NCBI GenBank assembly: GCA_902595225.1
Contig: CACJPG010000004.1
Location: 1-64,000, forward strand
Length of the DNA stretch: 64,000 bases
Direction: 5' to 3'
Source of the DNA: an uncultured Thiothrix sp.
GTDB taxonomy: Bacteria > Pseudomonadota > Gammaproteobacteria > Poriferisulfidales > GCA-002705445
Both the position numbers and the translations under genes were made by a program. This document shows, piece by piece, positions 62,692 through 64,000 of this stretch (positions are counted from its first letter, which is position 1; each line of letters opens with the position of its first letter). A model generated the notes under the pieces. It made no database searches, was not told the origin of the DNA, and was given only the letters and a program-made list of their open reading frames with translations.

Positions 62692-63264
62692 TTAAGCAAA
62701 AACCACCCAAGTTGTGGCAATATATTTTTTACCTGATAACACCTCAGTTCCCCGATGTTTGTGTGTCCAAAAAGGTGGGAAAAGAATTAATTTTCCTGCT
62801 GATGGGCTAACGCTTAAATTTTGATGATAAAATTCTGTTTCCCCGCCTTGATTTTTGCCCATATCATTTAAATAGAAGATTGCGACTAACTGCCTATAGC
62901 TAAATTCATGACTACCGCCATCAATATGCCAATGGTAAAACTGTCCAGGTTCAGTTCTCTGAATTGCATAACCCATGTCTTTGAATGGACCTTGGAAAAA
63001 ATCGATTTCCTTTTTTAATTTCGCTAATGATTTTGCCAAGACTGTAAAAAATAATTTATCGACTTCTTTCCAACCTTCTTTTCCACTTATAAATAAATCT
63101 GTTGATTTTTTAATATTTAAATCTTCTTCTAAATTTTGGCCAATCTTACCCTGATAATGCTCATCTTTATTTTTTTCAAAGAGATCAATAATTGTCTTGC
63201 AATCTTGCTGACTTATTGCATTTTCAAATTCGAATATAAAAGTATTTGGCTTTATCTCTTTCAT
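62692..63264 (-). CDS. 2OG-Fe(II) oxygenase, prolyl-4-hydroxylase-like
   Basis: A 190-residue oxygenase of the 2OG-Fe(II) (PKHD/P4H-like) class: HWHIDGGSHE near 117-126 is the H-x-D, and the distal histidine is in PFWTHKHRGTEV near 170 with nearby basic residues for 2-oxoglutarate. ATG 63264 (MKEIKPNTF) gives a family-like start; a longer frame to 63423 reads as a hydrophobic, non-conserved stretch and overlaps the next gene on the other strand. It is transcribed toward the accessory cluster. The substrate is unknown. Confidence 0.8.
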   Translation of the reverse strand: MKEIKPNTFIFEFENAISQQDCKTIIDLFEKNKDEHYQGKIGQNLEEDLNIKKSTDLFISGKEGWKEVDKLFFTVLAKSLAKLKKEIDFFQGPFKDMGYAIQRTEPGQFYHWHIDGGSHEFSYRQLVAIFYLNDMGKNQGGETEFYHQNLSVSPSAGKLILFPPFWTHKHRGTEVLSGKKYIATTWVVFA

Positions 63265-63311
63265 TTGTAATGATATATATATGTAATTATTAATTTTTAT
63301 AAGGTAATAAT

Positions 63312-63866
63312 TTGAGTATACAAAGAATACATAGTGGTTGGAATCAAAAAGGAAAAAAAAGGCAAATAAGTCAAGTTGCAAGTGCTCTGGCTGTAAGCAT
63401 ATGGAAAATATCAAAAAAAACACTTTTAAATTTAGAGAATGAGGGTTTTGATACTGACACTTGGACGGATAGATTAGAAATACTAAGAGAAATTTCTTGT
63501 TTTCAAGTTTACGTTACAATGAATGAAATAACTGGTTTTGATGACGAGAAAAGAATTGACTTCATTACTGATATCGCAAAGAAACTCAATGAAACTATCA
63601 ATATAAACCAAGTTGATTTGAAGATTCCCGAGGGAAATATAAAAAAGAAATTTATTAATCTTTTAAATGATCGATTGGAGGATTATAGCGCACTTGAATA
63701 TATCGATGAGCCAAGTTACAAAGCAAGCATAATGCTTGGAAATCACTTAATGCAGCATATGGGCGAGCTTGATAATAATTGGATAAGAATGTACGTGATC
63801 GACCAAGAAGTTCCTAAAATACTTTTGTCGCTCAGAAAGCCAATAAAATCTTTAGTGAATAGATAA
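63312..63866 (+). CDS. Protein of unknown function next to the dsr accessory cluster
   Basis: A 184-residue soluble protein, start at TTG with AAGG upstream. It has a basic N-terminus (IHSGWNQKGKKRQ) and is otherwise predicted all-helical, with one cysteine (SCFQVYV). No family recognised. It is divergent from the oxygenase gene with a 47-base gap, so they may share a control region. Confidence 0.6.
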   Translation: MSIQRIHSGWNQKGKKRQISQVASALAVSIWKISKKTLLNLENEGFDTDTWTDRLEILREISCFQVYVTMNEITGFDDEKRIDFITDIAKKLNETININQVDLKIPEGNIKKKFINLLNDRLEDYSALEYIDEPSYKASIMLGNHLMQHMGELDNNWIRMYVIDQEVPKILLSLRKPIKSLVNR

Positions 63867-63868
63867 AA

Positions 63869-64000
63869 CTACTTTTTTTTCCAATTGCCAATATTACTCA
63901 GGTTTTTTTCTTGGCCATCTTCGTATCCAGCATCATAGGCTTCTGTTGTTCGTTGCTCTTCCCTAGGTGGATGGCCTAAGAAGCCCCCTTGCCAACCAAG
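63869..64000 (-). CDS. C-terminal part of an unknown protein, cut by window edge
   Basis: The minus strand reads an open frame from 64000 to TAG at 63869, 43 residues ending NIGNWKKK. It contains LGWQGGFLGHPP and AYDAGYEDGQ, a short charged sequence with repeated G-x-x-G and tyrosine-glycine elements that vaguely recalls ribosome modulation factor-like proteins. Too short to assign. The gap to the converging unknown gene is two bases. The start lies outside the window. Confidence 0.55.
   Translation of the reverse strand, partial: LGWQGGFLGHPPREEQRTTEAYDAGYEDGQEKNLSNIGNWKKK

Noticed and set aside
63265..63423. Longer N-terminus for the P4H-like oxygenase
   Set aside because: The extra residues are hydrophobic and unlike the family, and the stretch overlaps the oppositely directed gene and its start region.

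Overview
The window is 64 kb of AT-rich chromosome, roughly one third GC by eye, densely packed with genes. Gene content and order point to a free-living gammaproteobacterial sulfur oxidiser with a streamlined genome, most like the SUP05 / Arctic96BD-19 (Thioglobaceae) group. The grounds are a complete reverse-type dsr operon (dsrABEFHCMKLJOPNR), a sulfate adenylyltransferase, gammaproteobacterial gene orders (rpsB-map-glnD-dapD; lepB-rnc-era-recO-pdxJ-acpS; thrS-infC-rpmI-rplT-pheST-ihfA-merR) and very short intergenic gaps. I saw no insertion sequence, prophage or CRISPR array. No gene-free stretch exceeds 300 bases; the longest is 270 (32722-32991). The taxonomic call is inference from content, not from a marker-gene tree.

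Layout. 1-18.9 kb is housekeeping: rpsB (cut by the left edge), map-glnD-dapD-dapE rightward, then a long leftward run from thrS through translation genes, ihfA, lepB, rnc, era, recO, pdxJ, acpS and cysM to a PolB-like exonuclease, closed by tRNA-Val. 18.9-32.7 kb holds a Dabb protein, an unknown gene coupled to a PD-(D/E)XK nuclease, sat, a rpe-trpE-trpG-trpDC operon (trpD and trpC fused), Nudix and PrsW proteins, bolA, tatD, trhO, fabA and a MerR-like regulator. 32.7-45.6 kb holds an apparently strongly expressed AlkB-like membrane di-iron oxygenase divergent from that regulator, a TraB/GumN protein, an ion channel, nrdAB with clear NrdR and DnaA boxes, an Fe-S protein, coq7, bioA, OsmC and a tandem-rhodanese sulfurtransferase.

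45.6-59.7 kb is the sulfur-oxidation core, all leftward. DsrAB oxidises sulfur delivered as DsrC trisulfide. DsrEFH passes sulfur to DsrC, DsrL couples electrons to NAD(P), and DsrMKJOP links DsrC to the membrane quinone/cytochrome pool. DsrN and DsrR support siroheme amidation and maturation. The same transcription direction continues without gaps into a soluble NarX-like histidine kinase, a NarL-like regulator, a tiny membrane protein and the sulfurtransferase, so sulfur transfer and its control may be co-expressed.

Divergent from dsrA (59969-62690) lies a compact block of poorly understood genes: a TauD-like dioxygenase, a 63-residue protein, a Cas6/Cmx6-family RNA-nuclease-like protein with no CRISPR nearby, a cysteine-free DsrC relative (RspA type), and two small unknown proteins. 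A second 2OG-Fe(II) oxygenase and two unknown genes follow to the right edge. This block is the best candidate here for an undescribed system: an RNA-binding or RNA-cleaving fold and a non-sulfur-carrying DsrC relative sitting beside the sulfur-oxidation operon.
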